Source of the DNA: Pseudoxanthomonas sp. CF125
GTDB taxonomy: Bacteria; Pseudomonadota; Gammaproteobacteria; Xanthomonadales; Xanthomonadaceae
Assembly: GCF_900104085.1 (NCBI RefSeq)
Contig: NZ_FNLD01000003.1
Location: forward strand, 493,001-557,000
DNA length: 64,000 nucleotides
Reading direction: 5' to 3'
The notes beneath the pieces were generated by a model. That model saw only the letters and a program-made list of their open reading frames with translations. It was not told where the DNA came from and made no database searches. Made by a program: the position numbers and the translations under genes. Shown in pieces: positions 41,192 through 50,421 of this stretch (its first letter is position 1; each line of letters starts with the position of its first letter).

Positions 41192-42856
41192 ATGCGAGAC
41201 GACAACGGTTCCTGGAGTGCAGGCTGGACAAGGCGCTCGTTCCTCCAAACCTCGGCTTGGGCTGCGGCCGGCGCGCTGAGCCTGCCGCACGCGCGTGCCG
41301 CGTCCGCGGCGTTCACGCCCGCATGGTCATCGCTGGTCGATAACTATCGGGTACCGGATTGGTTCCGCGACGCCAAGTTCGGCATCTGGGCGCACTGGAG
41401 TGCGCAGTGCGTACCCGAGATGGGCGACTGGTACGCGCGCCGCATGTACATCCAGGGAAACTGGCAGTACGACCACCACGTCAAGACCTACGGCCACCCG
41501 ACCAAGGTCGGGTTCATGGAGGTACAGAACCGCTGGAAAGCCGAGAACTGGGATCCCGACGCGTTGCTGGATCTCTACGTGAAGGCCGGCGCCAAGTACT
41601 TCGTTGCACTGGCCAACCATCACGACAACCAGGACGCGTTCAACTCCAAGTACCACGGCTGGAACACCATGCGCGTGGGCCCCAGGAAGGACATCGTCGG
41701 TATCTGGGCCAAGGCGGCCCGCGCGCGCGGGCTGCGCTTCGGCGTCAGCAACCATGGCGCACACGCCTGGCACTGGTACCAGCCCGCCTACGGCTATGAC
41801 CCCGAAGGGCCCCATGCCGGTCAACGCTACGACGCCTTTCACCTGAGCAAGGCCGATGGCCGCGGCACCTGGTGGGAAGGCCTGGACCCGCAGGAGCTCT
41901 ACACCGGCCGCAACATCGTCATGCCCGATGGTTTCAAGACCATCCGTAGCGTCGAAGCCTGGCAGGAGAGCCAAACGGCCCACTGGGACGAGAAGCCGCC
42001 GCTGCACAACCCAGCCTTCACGCGCCAGTGGTTCCTGCGTTGCCGCGACCTGATCGACAGCTACCGCCCCGACCTGGTCTATTTCGACAACCACGGCCTG
42101 CCGCTCGGCCAAGCCGGGCTGGACATGACCGCGCACTACTACAACGCCAACATGACCTGGAATGGCGGCAAGCTGGAGGCAGTCGTCAATGCCAAGGCGC
42201 TGCCGGCGGAATGGCGCGCCGGTGTCGTGGAGGACGTGGAGCGGGGTTTCCGCGAAGGCATCGAGCCGCTGCCCTGGCAGACCGACACCTGCCTGGGCGA
42301 CTGGCACTACGCCCGCTCCATCTTCGACAACCACCAGTACAAACCTGCGAGCACGGTGATTCATCGTCTGTGCGACATCGTTTCCAAGAACGGCAATCTG
42401 CTGCTGTCGGTTCCGATGCGCGGCGACGGCAGCATCGATGCCGACGAGCGCGAGATCCTGGAGGACATCGCCGCCTGGATAGCGCGCAACGGCGAGGCCA
42501 TCTATGGCACCCGCCCATGGCGCACTTTCGGCGAAGGGCCGACGCGCGTGGCGGGTGGCATGTTCAGCGAGCAAACATCGCAGCCTTTCACCGCCCAGGA
42601 CATCCGCTTCACCAGCAAGAATGGCGCGCTGTACGTCATCGCGCTCGGCTGGCCTGCCGACGGCGTGCTGCGCATCGCCGCGCTGGCGGAAGACTCGGCG
42701 CTGGCGCCGGGGACGATCGAGCGCGTCGAGGCGCTGGGCGCCACCGACAGCCTGCCGTTCACGCGCAGCCGCAAGGGTCTCGAGGTGCGTTTGCCTGAGG
42801 GTTTGACCGGCGCGATCGCGGTTGCGTTGAAAGTACGCGGCCCTGGGCTTGTCTGA
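41192..42856 (+). CDS. Tat-exported alpha-L-fucosidase-like protein, glycoside hydrolase family 29
   Basis: 554 residues. Twin-arginine signal WTRRSFLQTSAWAAAGALSLPHARA, then a GH29 barrel: YRVPDWFRDAKFGIWAHWSAQCVPEMGDWYARRMY, GAKYFVALANHHDNQDAFNSKYHGWN and the nucleophile Asp in YRPDLVYFDNHGLPLG; KNGNLLLSVPMRGDG is a late GH29 signature. It should release fucose, or related residues, from plant or fungal glycans. It lies 61 bases after the GH51 gene. The exact linkage cannot be read. Confidence 0.92.
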   Translation: MRDDNGSWSAGWTRRSFLQTSAWAAAGALSLPHARAASAAFTPAWSSLVDNYRVPDWFRDAKFGIWAHWSAQCVPEMGDWYARRMYIQGNWQYDHHVKTYGHPTKVGFMEVQNRWKAENWDPDALLDLYVKAGAKYFVALANHHDNQDAFNSKYHGWNTMRVGPRKDIVGIWAKAARARGLRFGVSNHGAHAWHWYQPAYGYDPEGPHAGQRYDAFHLSKADGRGTWWEGLDPQELYTGRNIVMPDGFKTIRSVEAWQESQTAHWDEKPPLHNPAFTRQWFLRCRDLIDSYRPDLVYFDNHGLPLGQAGLDMTAHYYNANMTWNGGKLEAVVNAKALPAEWRAGVVEDVERGFREGIEPLPWQTDTCLGDWHYARSIFDNHQYKPASTVIHRLCDIVSKNGNLLLSVPMRGDGSIDADEREILEDIAAWIARNGEAIYGTRPWRTFGEGPTRVAGGMFSEQTSQPFTAQDIRFTSKNGALYVIALGWPADGVLRIAALAEDSALAPGTIERVEALGATDSLPFTRSRKGLEVRLPEGLTGAIAVALKVRGPGLV

Positions 42857-42952
42857 AGACCGCTTCCATGGCCGCGCCTTGCATTTCCGGCGAGCGCTGG
42901 ACAGACAAGCTTCGTCTTGAATCGTTTGGCGTGGACTTACTGGAGAAGTTAG

Positions 42953-44557
42953 ATGTTTGCATTCTTGTTGAATCTGCGGCGCGTCGGCTTGCCGCTGATG
43001 GCCTGGGCAGCGGCGGCTGTCGGCGTCGCGCCCGGTGCGGCCAGCGCCGCCGAGGCTCCCTCACGCGAGATCACGATCGACCTCGCGCGAGCCGAACGGC
43101 CGCTGGACCGGTTCTTCGATCTGTCTATCGGCTCGGATTTTCCAGGCACGTTGATACGCTCCGACAGCCAGGCCCAGCTGAAGCTCGCCGTCGATGAGCT
43201 GGGCTTTCGCTACATTCGATTCCACGACATCTTCCACGATGTGCTGGGCACCGTGCGGGTCGTCGACGGTCGTACCGTGTACGACTGGACCAGGATCGAT
43301 CGACTCTACGACGATCTGCTGTCGAAAGGGATCAGGCCCTTCATCGAGCTCGGATTCACGCCCGATGCGATGGCCACGTCCAAGCAGACCATCTTCTACT
43401 GGAAAGGCAATACCTCCCACCCGAAGCTGGAGCCATGGCGCGCGCTCGTCGATGCGTTCGTTCGCCACCTGCGCGATCGCTACGGCGTGGCGGAGGTGCG
43501 GCACTGGTACTTCGAGGTCTGGAACGAACCGAATCTCGACGGATTCTGGGAGCGGGCCGATCAACAAGCCTACTTCCAGCTCTATGACGTCACAGCCAGA
43601 GCAATCAAGGCGATCGATTCCACGCTGCAAGTCGGCGGCCCCTCGACCGCGGGCGCGGCATGGGTTCCGGAATTCCTCGAGTATGCGCATAAGAACGGCG
43701 TGCCCGTGGATTTCGTGACTACCCACGCTTATGGCGTAGACGGTGGTTTCCTGGACGAGAAAGGCGAGGCCGACACCAAGCTTTCTCCGTCTCCGGACGC
43801 CGTCACAGGCGACGTGCGCAGGGTCAGGGAACAGATCAGCGCATCGCCGTTTCCGTCGCTACCGCTTTACTTCACGGAGTGGAGCACCAGCTACACGCCG
43901 CGCGACGCCGTGCACGACTCGTATATCAGTGCGCCGTATATCCTCAACAAGATCAAGGCGACCCAGGGACTGGTGCAGGGCATGAGCTACTGGGCCTACA
44001 CCGACCTGTTCGAAGAGCCGGGTCCGCCGCCCACTCCGTTTCACGGCGGCTTCGGGCTGCTCAATCGCGAAGGTATCCGCAAGCCGGCGTTCTTCGCTTA
44101 CAAATATCTGCACGCACTCCGCGGCAAGGAGATTCCATCTTCCGATGCCGAGTCCCTGCTGGCGACGGAGGGTTCCAATACTTCGGCATTGCTCTGGAAC
44201 TGGGAGCAGCCTCGGCAGAACGTCAGCAATCGGCCGTTCTACACCAGGCTCGTTCCCGCTTCGCCGGTATCCGCGGCGCGGCTTACGTTCAAACATCTGA
44301 CGGAGGGCGCGTACCGGCTTCAGGTCAAACGCACCGGCTTTCGTGCCAACGATGCGTACTCGGCCTATATCGAGATGGGGGCTCCCGCTTCTCTGAGCGC
44401 CAGCCAGCTCGGCAAACTTCGCGAATTGACGCGCGACCTGCCGGAGACCGACCGCAGGATCGAGATCGGACCTGCCGGAGAGCACACGCTCGAGGTTCCG
44501 ATGCGCAGCAACGATGTCGTGCTTGTGACGTTGACGTTGGAGCCGGAGGGACGCTGA
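42953..44557 (+). CDS. Exported beta-xylosidase-like protein, glycoside hydrolase family 39
   Basis: 534 residues with signal peptide (RRVGLPLMAWAAAAVGVAPGAASA). GH39 barrel: RFFDLSIGSDFPGTLIRSDSQAQLKLAVDELGFRYIRFHDIFHD, acid/base Glu in YFEVWNEPNLDGFW, nucleophile Glu in LPLYFTEWSTSY. The C-terminal 120 residues are a beta-sandwich. It would cleave beta-xylosides from xylan fragments, complementing the arabinofuranosidase. GAGAAG precedes the ATG. Third of the cluster. Confidence 0.93.
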   Translation: MFAFLLNLRRVGLPLMAWAAAAVGVAPGAASAAEAPSREITIDLARAERPLDRFFDLSIGSDFPGTLIRSDSQAQLKLAVDELGFRYIRFHDIFHDVLGTVRVVDGRTVYDWTRIDRLYDDLLSKGIRPFIELGFTPDAMATSKQTIFYWKGNTSHPKLEPWRALVDAFVRHLRDRYGVAEVRHWYFEVWNEPNLDGFWERADQQAYFQLYDVTARAIKAIDSTLQVGGPSTAGAAWVPEFLEYAHKNGVPVDFVTTHAYGVDGGFLDEKGEADTKLSPSPDAVTGDVRRVREQISASPFPSLPLYFTEWSTSYTPRDAVHDSYISAPYILNKIKATQGLVQGMSYWAYTDLFEEPGPPPTPFHGGFGLLNREGIRKPAFFAYKYLHALRGKEIPSSDAESLLATEGSNTSALLWNWEQPRQNVSNRPFYTRLVPASPVSAARLTFKHLTEGAYRLQVKRTGFRANDAYSAYIEMGAPASLSASQLGKLRELTRDLPETDRRIEIGPAGEHTLEVPMRSNDVVLVTLTLEPEGR

Positions 44558-44732
44558 TGTTTGCGCTCGCGGCAGCCCCCGTCCACCGGCCGCCGCGCGG
44601 AAATCACGGATCCGTTCGGCGCATGAGCGGTTCGGCACGATCCGGGCACTGACTGGCATGCGATGTCTGCAATGTGCGGCCGTCTCGATTACAGTGCCGA
44701 CCCGACCCGATGACGCCACAGGCTAGCCAGCA

Positions 44733-45920
44733 GTGAATAGCACCACGACGAACGATGACGGCGCTCCTTTTCTTCCCGCGCCGGCATCCGCTGCGCATCT
44801 GCCCGGGCTGGATCTGCTGCGCGCGCTCGCCGTCGTGTGGACGATGCTGTTCCATTCCTACCTGGTCGGCGGCCTGGGCGAGGACTGGGCCTGGGCGCAG
44901 CGCTACGGATGGATGGGCGTGGATCTGTTCTTCGTGCTCAGCGGATTCCTGATCGGCTCGCAAGTGCTGAAGCCGCTGGCGGCCGGCGGCCGGTTCTCGT
45001 TCCGCCAGTTCTATCTGCGCCGCGCGTTCCGGATCCTGCCTGCGTTCTGGGCGGTGCTGGCGGTGTATCTGCTGTGGCCCGGGTTCCGCGAAGCGCCGGG
45101 CATGGAGCCGTGGTGGAAGTTCGCCGGCTTCTTCGTCAACTTGTCGATCGACTATGCCGACAACGCCACGTTCTCCCACGCATGGTCGCTGTGCGTCGAG
45201 GAGCATTTCTACCTTGTGTTCCCGCTGTTGGCATGGCTGCTGGCCAAACGCCCCTCGGTTGCCGGCTTCGTCGCGCTGTGCGCGGCGATCGTGTTCGGAG
45301 GGATCGCCCTGCGCGCCGCGGTCTGGCTGCATTTCGACGCGCTGCAGCCCGCGCGTCCCTGGTTTGTCGAAAACATCTACTACCCGACCTGGAACAGGCT
45401 CGACGGGCTGCTCGCTGGTGTGGCTCTTGCGGTGTGGAAGACTTATCGCCCGGGAGGTTGGGCGCGCGCTGCCGCGTACGCCAACCTGATCTCGTTGGCC
45501 GGGTTGGCGACGATGGCGCTGGCGTTCTGGCTGTTCCGCGAGCGCACCGGCTTGCTAGGCAACAGCATCGGCTGGCCGGTGCTGTCGCTGGGGTTGGCGC
45601 TGCTGGTGTTCGCCGGAGCACAGGCGGACAGCTGGATCGGTCGCCGCGCGCTGCCCGGCGCGGGCTGGCTGGCGGCGGTGTCCTTCAGTCTGTATCTGGT
45701 GCACAAGCCGATCTTCGGCCTGGTGCACGCGCATGCCGGCGATGCCTTGGAAGGCAGGGGCTATGCGGCTTTCGCGGTGTACGGCATCGCTTCGCTGCTG
45801 GCGGCAGCGCTGCTGTATTACCTGGTCGAACGCCCCGGGCTACGGCTGCGCGACCGGATCCTGGCGCGGCCACGGCCGGTGGTCGCGGCGCCGCCGGCCG
45901 TGGAGTCCGCCACGGGTTAG
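44733..45920 (+). CDS. Membrane acyltransferase family 3 (OatA/OafA-like)
   Basis: 395 residues, about ten membrane helices. Signatures: LPGLDLLRALAVVWTMLFHSYLVGG with the catalytic His, GWMGVDLFFVLSGFLIGSQVLKP and RRAFRILPAFW, SHAWSLCVEEHFYLVFPLLAW. These enzymes move acyl groups, often acetyl, to extracytoplasmic sugars such as peptidoglycan, O-antigen or exopolysaccharide. GTG at 44733 is the start; no soluble SGNH domain follows. 175 bases after the GH39 gene, so possibly separate. Confidence 0.92.
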   Translation: MNSTTTNDDGAPFLPAPASAAHLPGLDLLRALAVVWTMLFHSYLVGGLGEDWAWAQRYGWMGVDLFFVLSGFLIGSQVLKPLAAGGRFSFRQFYLRRAFRILPAFWAVLAVYLLWPGFREAPGMEPWWKFAGFFVNLSIDYADNATFSHAWSLCVEEHFYLVFPLLAWLLAKRPSVAGFVALCAAIVFGGIALRAAVWLHFDALQPARPWFVENIYYPTWNRLDGLLAGVALAVWKTYRPGGWARAAAYANLISLAGLATMALAFWLFRERTGLLGNSIGWPVLSLGLALLVFAGAQADSWIGRRALPGAGWLAAVSFSLYLVHKPIFGLVHAHAGDALEGRGYAAFAVYGIASLLAAALLYYLVERPGLRLRDRILARPRPVVAAPPAVESATG

Positions 45921-46067
45921 CGGCCTGCGTCGGTCACGGACGGAACGCGTATGGACCGAATGTCGCGCCGATGAAACCGCCGGCGACATCGTTGCTCAGG
46001 ATGCTGGCATCCAGGCCGGTCGCCACCGGCTTCCATTGCTCCGGCTCCACCGCAAGACTGGACCGAC

Positions 46068-46395
46068 TCACTTCTGCGCAAGTAGCTCACGCAGGAACTC
46101 GATGAATCGCTGCGTCTTCGCCTGCGGTAGCCGGGTTTCCGTAATGGCGTAAACAGGCATTGGCTCGCCGTACGATCCCAGCGCAGCTTTCCGTTGGCCC
46201 GAGCTCGTCAGCGACGATTTATTCCGGCGTCAGGACGATGCCCACGTCGAGCGTCGCCGGATGACGGATCATACCCATGCTGTTGATCGAGAACCGACCA
46301 CTCACCGGCACGAGGGAGGGCCGCTTGCCATCGTGCAATGCCCTTAAACCGATATCCGAAAAGCGAGGGCGACGGATCAGACCGTCGTCTTGCCG
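46068..46395 (-). pseudogene. LysR-family regulator remnant (C-terminal end)
   Basis: Minus-strand reading gives GKRPSLVPVSGRFSINSMGMIRHP, then GIVLTPE, a TAA stop and IVADELGP, followed after a frame change by PMPVYAITETRLPQAKTQRFIEFLRELLAQK and TGA at 46068. This is the effector-domain end of a LysR protein, broken by one nonsense codon and one frameshift; the DNA-binding half is absent. It is a different sequence from the intact LysR gene at 47405. Confidence 0.65.
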
Positions 46396-46420
46396 AGGCG
46401 CCGCGCGTTGTCGTGCGTGC

Positions 46421-46882
46421 TTACTTCATCCTGCCGCGCAACCGCTGGATGCGATAGCTGGCTTGGTATTTTTCCACCAGGGCGCCGAGCAGCGCCTGGG
46501 TTTTCGGCAGATCTTCCAGGGCCTTGACCACGTCTTCCCATACGTCCTCGTGCGCCCAGCGGCCGAAGCGGATGTAGATGGCGTGCCAGGCGCCGTACTC
46601 GACCGGAACGTCCGACCAGTAGGCACGGGTATGGGCCATCCACAGTACCGCCTCGACGAAGCGGCGGGCATTGCCGCCGTTGCTGGCGCGAACGCCGATG
46701 CGGCCAGGCAGCACTGCCAGCACCTTGGCCCATTGCGCGTCGCTGAGACGCTGGCGCGCGCGCCAATTTTCCTCGAAAGTCGCTTTGTCCACGCCTATGT
46801 CGTCTATACGAAACGTCCATTGCGGCCTCATGGCCGTGTCACGCGGAGTTACGCCCACTACCTTCATGGCCATCCTGTTCAT
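46421..46882 (-). CDS. Orphan DUF4096 (IS5-type transposase N-terminal domain) protein
   Basis: 153 residues. The core LSDAQWAKVLAVLPGRIGVRASNGGNARRFVEAVLWMAHTRAYWSDVPVEYGAWHAIYIRFGRWAHEDVWEDVVKAL is the DUF4096 domain of IS5/IS427 transposases, but no DDE catalytic part follows: the frame ends 40 residues later in YQASYRIQRLRGRMK. There are no IS ends nearby. The ATG at 46882 overlaps a leader peptide stop as ATGA; later ATGs (46867, 46831) are alternatives. It may be a domesticated DNA-binding protein rather than a dead transposon. Confidence 0.7.
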   Translation of the reverse strand: MNRMAMKVVGVTPRDTAMRPQWTFRIDDIGVDKATFEENWRARQRLSDAQWAKVLAVLPGRIGVRASNGGNARRFVEAVLWMAHTRAYWSDVPVEYGAWHAIYIRFGRWAHEDVWEDVVKALEDLPKTQALLGALVEKYQASYRIQRLRGRMK

Positions 46883-46938
46883 GCGCGCACTACCGCTCTG
46901 CGAAGGGAATTGCGGGCAATAACGGTTTGCTCGTCCAT
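46879..46938 (-). CDS. 19-residue leader peptide upstream of the DUF4096 gene
   Basis: MDEQTVIARNSLRRAVVRA, with an ideal AGGAG six bases before its ATG, ending in TGA that overlaps the next ATG. Such a coupled mini-gene can deliver ribosomes to a start lacking its own Shine-Dalgarno. It lies 24 bases after the terminator hairpin. No known peptide recognised. Confidence 0.5.
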   Translation of the reverse strand: MDEQTVIARNSLRRAVVRA

Positions 46939-46961
46939 CTTTGCTCCTGCCCGCATTCCGG

Positions 46962-46990
46962 AAAAAAACGAGGGGGCCGAAGCCCCCTCG
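46962..46990 (-). terminator. Strong intrinsic terminator in the DUF4096 leader
   Basis: On the minus strand CGAGGGGGC-TTCG-GCCCCCTCG is followed by seven T. It stands just upstream of the leader peptide Shine-Dalgarno, so it either ends a non-coding RNA made from 47250 onward or attenuates the DUF4096 message. Confidence 0.9.
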
Positions 46991-47260
46991 ACCTGTCGCC
47001 GTCGCAGCGACTGCAATACCCGCCAGAGCTTGGGGAATTGACGGATACCGCACGCGGCGCAAGAGTGGGGTACTCGCTGCGCCACGCAACCACCGGGGGG
47101 GAAGCCGCCGGCGGAAGCCTTGAGATCCTTGGGGTCGCCACGCAGCCACCGATCACTCGATGGCCGCATGGGCGCGGGACCACCCGATCCCCGCGCTTGT
47201 GATCATCCTCACTCTCCGTGTGCGACGAACACCCGACAACCACTCCTGCGGCATAGCTTA
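46991..47260 (-). ncRNA. Candidate structured RNA ending at the 46962 terminator
   Basis: There is no credible gene in 46939-47404. The minus-strand stretch before the terminator has several local stems (GCGCGGG...CCCGCGC; GGCGCA...TGCGCC; GTCGCTGCGAC) and at least four CCCC-containing unpaired-looking segments. Together with the terminator this fits a trans-acting or leader RNA. It does not match 6S, tmRNA, RNase P or SRP RNA as I know them. The 5' end is a guess. Confidence 0.3.
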
Positions 47261-47404
47261 GGCAGCAAGCCGAAACGCACCAGCCATGTGTGACGAACTG
47301 ATGGTTCGCGAATCGCGAACACTCGCCGAGCCGCTGTTGTCCGGCCGTTGCCGGCAGGGGAGGCACCCGCTCGCGGCGGGTCGGTCACGCCGCGGGCGAA
47401 GCGG

Positions 47405-48334
47405 TTACGGCGTCGCTTGCGCCTGTGCGATGCGCTCGTCCCAACTGGCGACGGCGGTGATGCGTTCGCTCAGGAACGACAGCAGGGTCTGCACCTTCTG
47501 GGAAGCGCGCCTGCTGCTGGGATAGACGATCGATATCTGGCGGGCGGGCGGCGCGCACTCGGGCAGGACGATGCGCAACCGTCCCGAAACGATGGCGTCG
47601 GCGGCAAGGATGCTGGACGCCTGCACGATGCCGAGGCCCGCGCATGCGGCCAGGACGAGCTGTTCGCTGCTGTTGCTGCGGATCCGCTCGCGCACCCGGC
47701 AGCTGCGCACTTCTCCATCGATCCACAGCTGCCAGCCGCCGTGGCCCTCGCCCGAAGCATCGATCAGGCCATGGTGTTCGGCCAGATCGTCGGGCGACTG
47801 CGGCACGCCATGCGCACGCAGATAGTCGGGGCTGGCGCAAAGCCACTGTCTGAAGCTGGTCAGAGGACGCGCGATGAGGTTGGCCTCGCCCAGGCGGCCG
47901 GCGCGGATGGCGACATCGAAATGGCTGTCGCCCAGGTTGGCGTACTCGTCGTCGGCCTGGATATCGAGCAGCACTTCGGGATAGCGCTCGGCGAATTCAT
48001 TGAGCAGCGGCGCGATCAGCGCGCCGTTGAAGGATTCGGGCAAAGCCACGCGCAGGCGTCCGCGGACCAGGCTATTGAATCCGGCCACGAAATCGGTGGC
48101 CGCGCCGATCGATTCCAGTATGCGCACGCATTTGGCGTAGTACACGGCGCCCACTTCGGTGGCGCGCACGTTGCGCGCGCTGCGATCCAGCAAGGGCGTC
48201 CCCAACTCGCGCTCCAGGTCGCTCACGCGCCGGCTGATCACCGACTTGGTCGTGGTCAGGCGCCGGGCCGCCTCGGTGAAGCTGGCCGTTTCCACCACGG
48301 CGACGAAGGCGACCATGTCGGCGGTCTGGATCAT
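47405..48334 (-). CDS. LysR-family transcriptional regulator
   Basis: 309 residues. N-terminal winged helix-turn-helix MIQTADMVAFVAVVETASFTEAARRLTTTKSVISRRVSDLERELGTPLLDRSARNVRATEVG, then the effector domain (GRLRVALPESFNGALIAPLLNEFAERYPEVLLDIQADDEYANLGDSHFDVAIRAG). The family often controls a neighbouring divergent gene, but the upstream neighbour here runs in the same direction, so the target is unknown. It lies 60 bases after the pseudokinase operon. Confidence 0.94.
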   Translation of the reverse strand: MIQTADMVAFVAVVETASFTEAARRLTTTKSVISRRVSDLERELGTPLLDRSARNVRATEVGAVYYAKCVRILESIGAATDFVAGFNSLVRGRLRVALPESFNGALIAPLLNEFAERYPEVLLDIQADDEYANLGDSHFDVAIRAGRLGEANLIARPLTSFRQWLCASPDYLRAHGVPQSPDDLAEHHGLIDASGEGHGGWQLWIDGEVRSCRVRERIRSNSSEQLVLAACAGLGIVQASSILAADAIVSGRLRIVLPECAPPARQISIVYPSSRRASQKVQTLLSFLSERITAVASWDERIAQAQATP

Positions 48335-48394
48335 CGTTCTGTCCTTGCCATCGCAAGCATCGGTCGCTCCATTCGCGTCATCGCCCGATCGCCA

Positions 48395-49894
48395 CTAACC
48401 TGCCAACACGCTACGCAGAGCCGCATGCAGCGTGTCACGGTCGGCGTCGCAAGCCACCCGCACGCAGTTGCGGTCGCGCATCCATCCCGTCCGGCCGGGC
48501 ACTTCGTCCGCCGGGGTCAGCAGCATGACGCTGGTTTCCGCCGGCAACTCCAGGCGCTTGAGGATCTCGCGGCCGTTGCTGCCTGCGAACGGACTGGACA
48601 GCACCAGCGCACCCAGCGCGCCGTCGCGCACCAATGCCTCGATGCGCTCGATGTCCTGCACCGGCACCACCGGCACGCCCAGATCTACCAGCAGTGCCGC
48701 CACTCCGCTCGCGCGCTGCGCCGGTTCCACCGCCACCACCGCTACTTTCTCGCCATTGAGCAGCGCGGCAGGGAGGGACGACTCCAGCACGCGCAACTCG
48801 CCTTCGGCGCCGGCCACGCGATCGAGCGGGAAGCGGATCCAGACTTCGTGGCCGCCGCCACGCCTGGACACCAGCTCCACCATCGCCCGCATCTGCTGCA
48901 GCAGCTGCTGGCTGACCGCCAGGCCCAGACTGCCGCCGGCGTTGGACTGCAGCAGATCGGCGGTGGTGACCAGCGGGCCGAAATGATCGGCGCTGAAGCC
49001 GGAAGGCTCGCATGCGATTTCGATCTCCAGGCCTTGCGCGGCGGCCGACAGCGACACCACCAGGCGGCCCGCTTCGATGCCCTCCAGGGCATGGATGATC
49101 AGGTTGATCAGGATCTGTCGCAGGGCGAGCGTATCGATTTCGATCAGGTTCTCGCCTTCGGGCACGCGCACTTCGAAACCGATGCCCTGCGCCTGCGCCT
49201 GCAGCGCGAAGGTTTCCTGCAGCAGCGCCGCCAGTTGCGACGGATCGACGATGCCCAGGTTGCGGGTGCCTGCGGTGAGTTCGCCCAGGCCTATCAGGCC
49301 GTTGGTCGACAGCGCATCCAGACGCACGGCGGCGTGCTGGATGGCGGCGATGGAGCGCAGGGCGGCCGGGTCGTTTTTGCAGCGTTGCTGCAGCAGGCGC
49401 GCATGGCCGGCCAGCTGCGCCATGGGTGCGCGCACGCTGTCTATCAGTTCGGCGAACAATTCCGAGCTGCGGCGGAACTGCCGCAGGGGATGCGGATGCG
49501 GCGATGCGTTCGGCGCGCTTTTGCGGATCTCGCGGCGACGACGGTCTTCCAGCAGCGCGGCTTCGTTGCTGGCTTGCTGGTTGCGCCGCAGCGCCTGCAT
49601 CAATCCGGTCGCATCCAGCAGCACGAAATGGCGGCTGTCTTGCTCGGCCACGATATGGATGTCGGCGTAACGATCTTGCGACAGCAGCATGGCCGGGATG
49701 ATGTCCGGCGTGCCGTCCCATCCCTCGCGCAGATCCTGCAGGCGTTTGTAGATGTCCTGGCGGGTGTCGTCGCCGGCGACGAACCAATCGATGTCGCCCA
49801 CCACATCCAGCACTTCCCCGTCTTCGCCGAAGCTCACCACCACGGGCGGCCGTGCCTGTGCAGGCGTTGCGGCGGGTTTGCGCGGAGCGCTCAC
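48395..49894 (-). CDS. Histidine-kinase-like pseudokinase with degenerate C-terminal receiver
   Basis: 499 residues from a GTG overlapping the GTPase stop (GTGA). An N-terminal PAS-like region (about 18-100) is followed by a Pro/Arg linker and a dimerisation helix SELFAELIDSVRAPMAQLAGHARLL; the slot of the phospho-acceptor His (SHELRTP) holds Asp 152. The ATPase-like part keeps GGSLGLAVSQQLLQQM (G2 box), but the second Asn of the N box is His (NLIIHALEG) and the DxGxG box is lost. Residues about 385-499 look like a receiver whose Asp is replaced (GALVLSSPFAGSNG). It probably acts by binding, perhaps as the GTPase effector. Confidence 0.75.
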   Translation of the reverse strand: MSAPRKPAATPAQARPPVVVSFGEDGEVLDVVGDIDWFVAGDDTRQDIYKRLQDLREGWDGTPDIIPAMLLSQDRYADIHIVAEQDSRHFVLLDATGLMQALRRNQQASNEAALLEDRRRREIRKSAPNASPHPHPLRQFRRSSELFAELIDSVRAPMAQLAGHARLLQQRCKNDPAALRSIAAIQHAAVRLDALSTNGLIGLGELTAGTRNLGIVDPSQLAALLQETFALQAQAQGIGFEVRVPEGENLIEIDTLALRQILINLIIHALEGIEAGRLVVSLSAAAQGLEIEIACEPSGFSADHFGPLVTTADLLQSNAGGSLGLAVSQQLLQQMRAMVELVSRRGGGHEVWIRFPLDRVAGAEGELRVLESSLPAALLNGEKVAVVAVEPAQRASGVAALLVDLGVPVVPVQDIERIEALVRDGALGALVLSSPFAGSNGREILKRLELPAETSVMLLTPADEVPGRTGWMRDRNCVRVACDADRDTLHAALRSVLAG

Positions 49895-50421
49895 GGCGAT
49901 TTCGAGCCGGCAGGCGCATCGGCCACGGCCGAAGCCAGTGCGGCGAAGGCTTCCTCCACGCCCTGGCCGGTGCGTGCGCTGGCGCTGAACACCGGCAGCC
50001 GCTGCGCAAGCTCGCGGAGGCGTTCCGGCGGCACTTCCCATTCGCCGGCCAGATCGCATTTGTTGAGGATCAACACCGCCGGCAGATCGCGCCCCAGCAG
50101 CCGTACGGCCTGGTCGCGCAGCGCCAGCACGGTATCGACGGTGTCGGCGCGGGTACCGTCGGCGATCAGCAGCAGGCCCTGGCTGCCGCCGATGTAATTG
50201 GCGCGCATCTGGTCCAGCGAGCTGGCTCCGGCGATGTCCCACAGCACCAGGCGCAGGTCGCGGCCCTCGGCGTCGGGCAGGGTCTTGGTATCCACCTTCA
50301 CCCCCACCGAAGTCAGATAGGCCTCGGAAAAGGTGTTGCGCACGCTGCGCGCCACGGTACTGGTCTTGCCTACGGCGAAATCGCCGAGCAGGCTTATTTT
50401 TCGGGACAGGGAAACGCTCAT
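49891..50421 (-). CDS. Ras/Rab-like small GTPase
   Basis: 176 residues, a complete small GTPase: P-loop GDFAVGKT (13-20), switch I Thr in YLTSVGVKVDTK, switch II WDIAG (61-65), NKCD (120-123) and SAR (148-150). Bacterial Rab-like GTPases of this kind are rare and work with Roadblock/LC7-type partners. ATGA overlaps upstream (with the membrane protein) and GTGA downstream (with the pseudokinase) show strict co-translation of the three. No lipid-modification Cys is present, so membrane attachment must come from a partner. Confidence 0.93.
   Translation of the reverse strand: MSVSLSRKISLLGDFAVGKTSTVARSVRNTFSEAYLTSVGVKVDTKTLPDAEGRDLRLVLWDIAGASSLDQMRANYIGGSQGLLLIADGTRADTVDTVLALRDQAVRLLGRDLPAVLILNKCDLAGEWEVPPERLRELAQRLPVFSASARTGQGVEEAFAALASAVADAPAGSKSP

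Noticed and set aside
46421-46882. DUF4096 gene considered as a complete IS5-family insertion sequence
   Set aside because: No DDE domain in any frame downstream, no terminal inverted repeats or target duplication.
46991-47260. Structured stretch considered as 6S RNA, tmRNA or RNase P RNA
   Set aside because: None of the conserved cores of those RNAs could be found; kept only as an unnamed RNA candidate.
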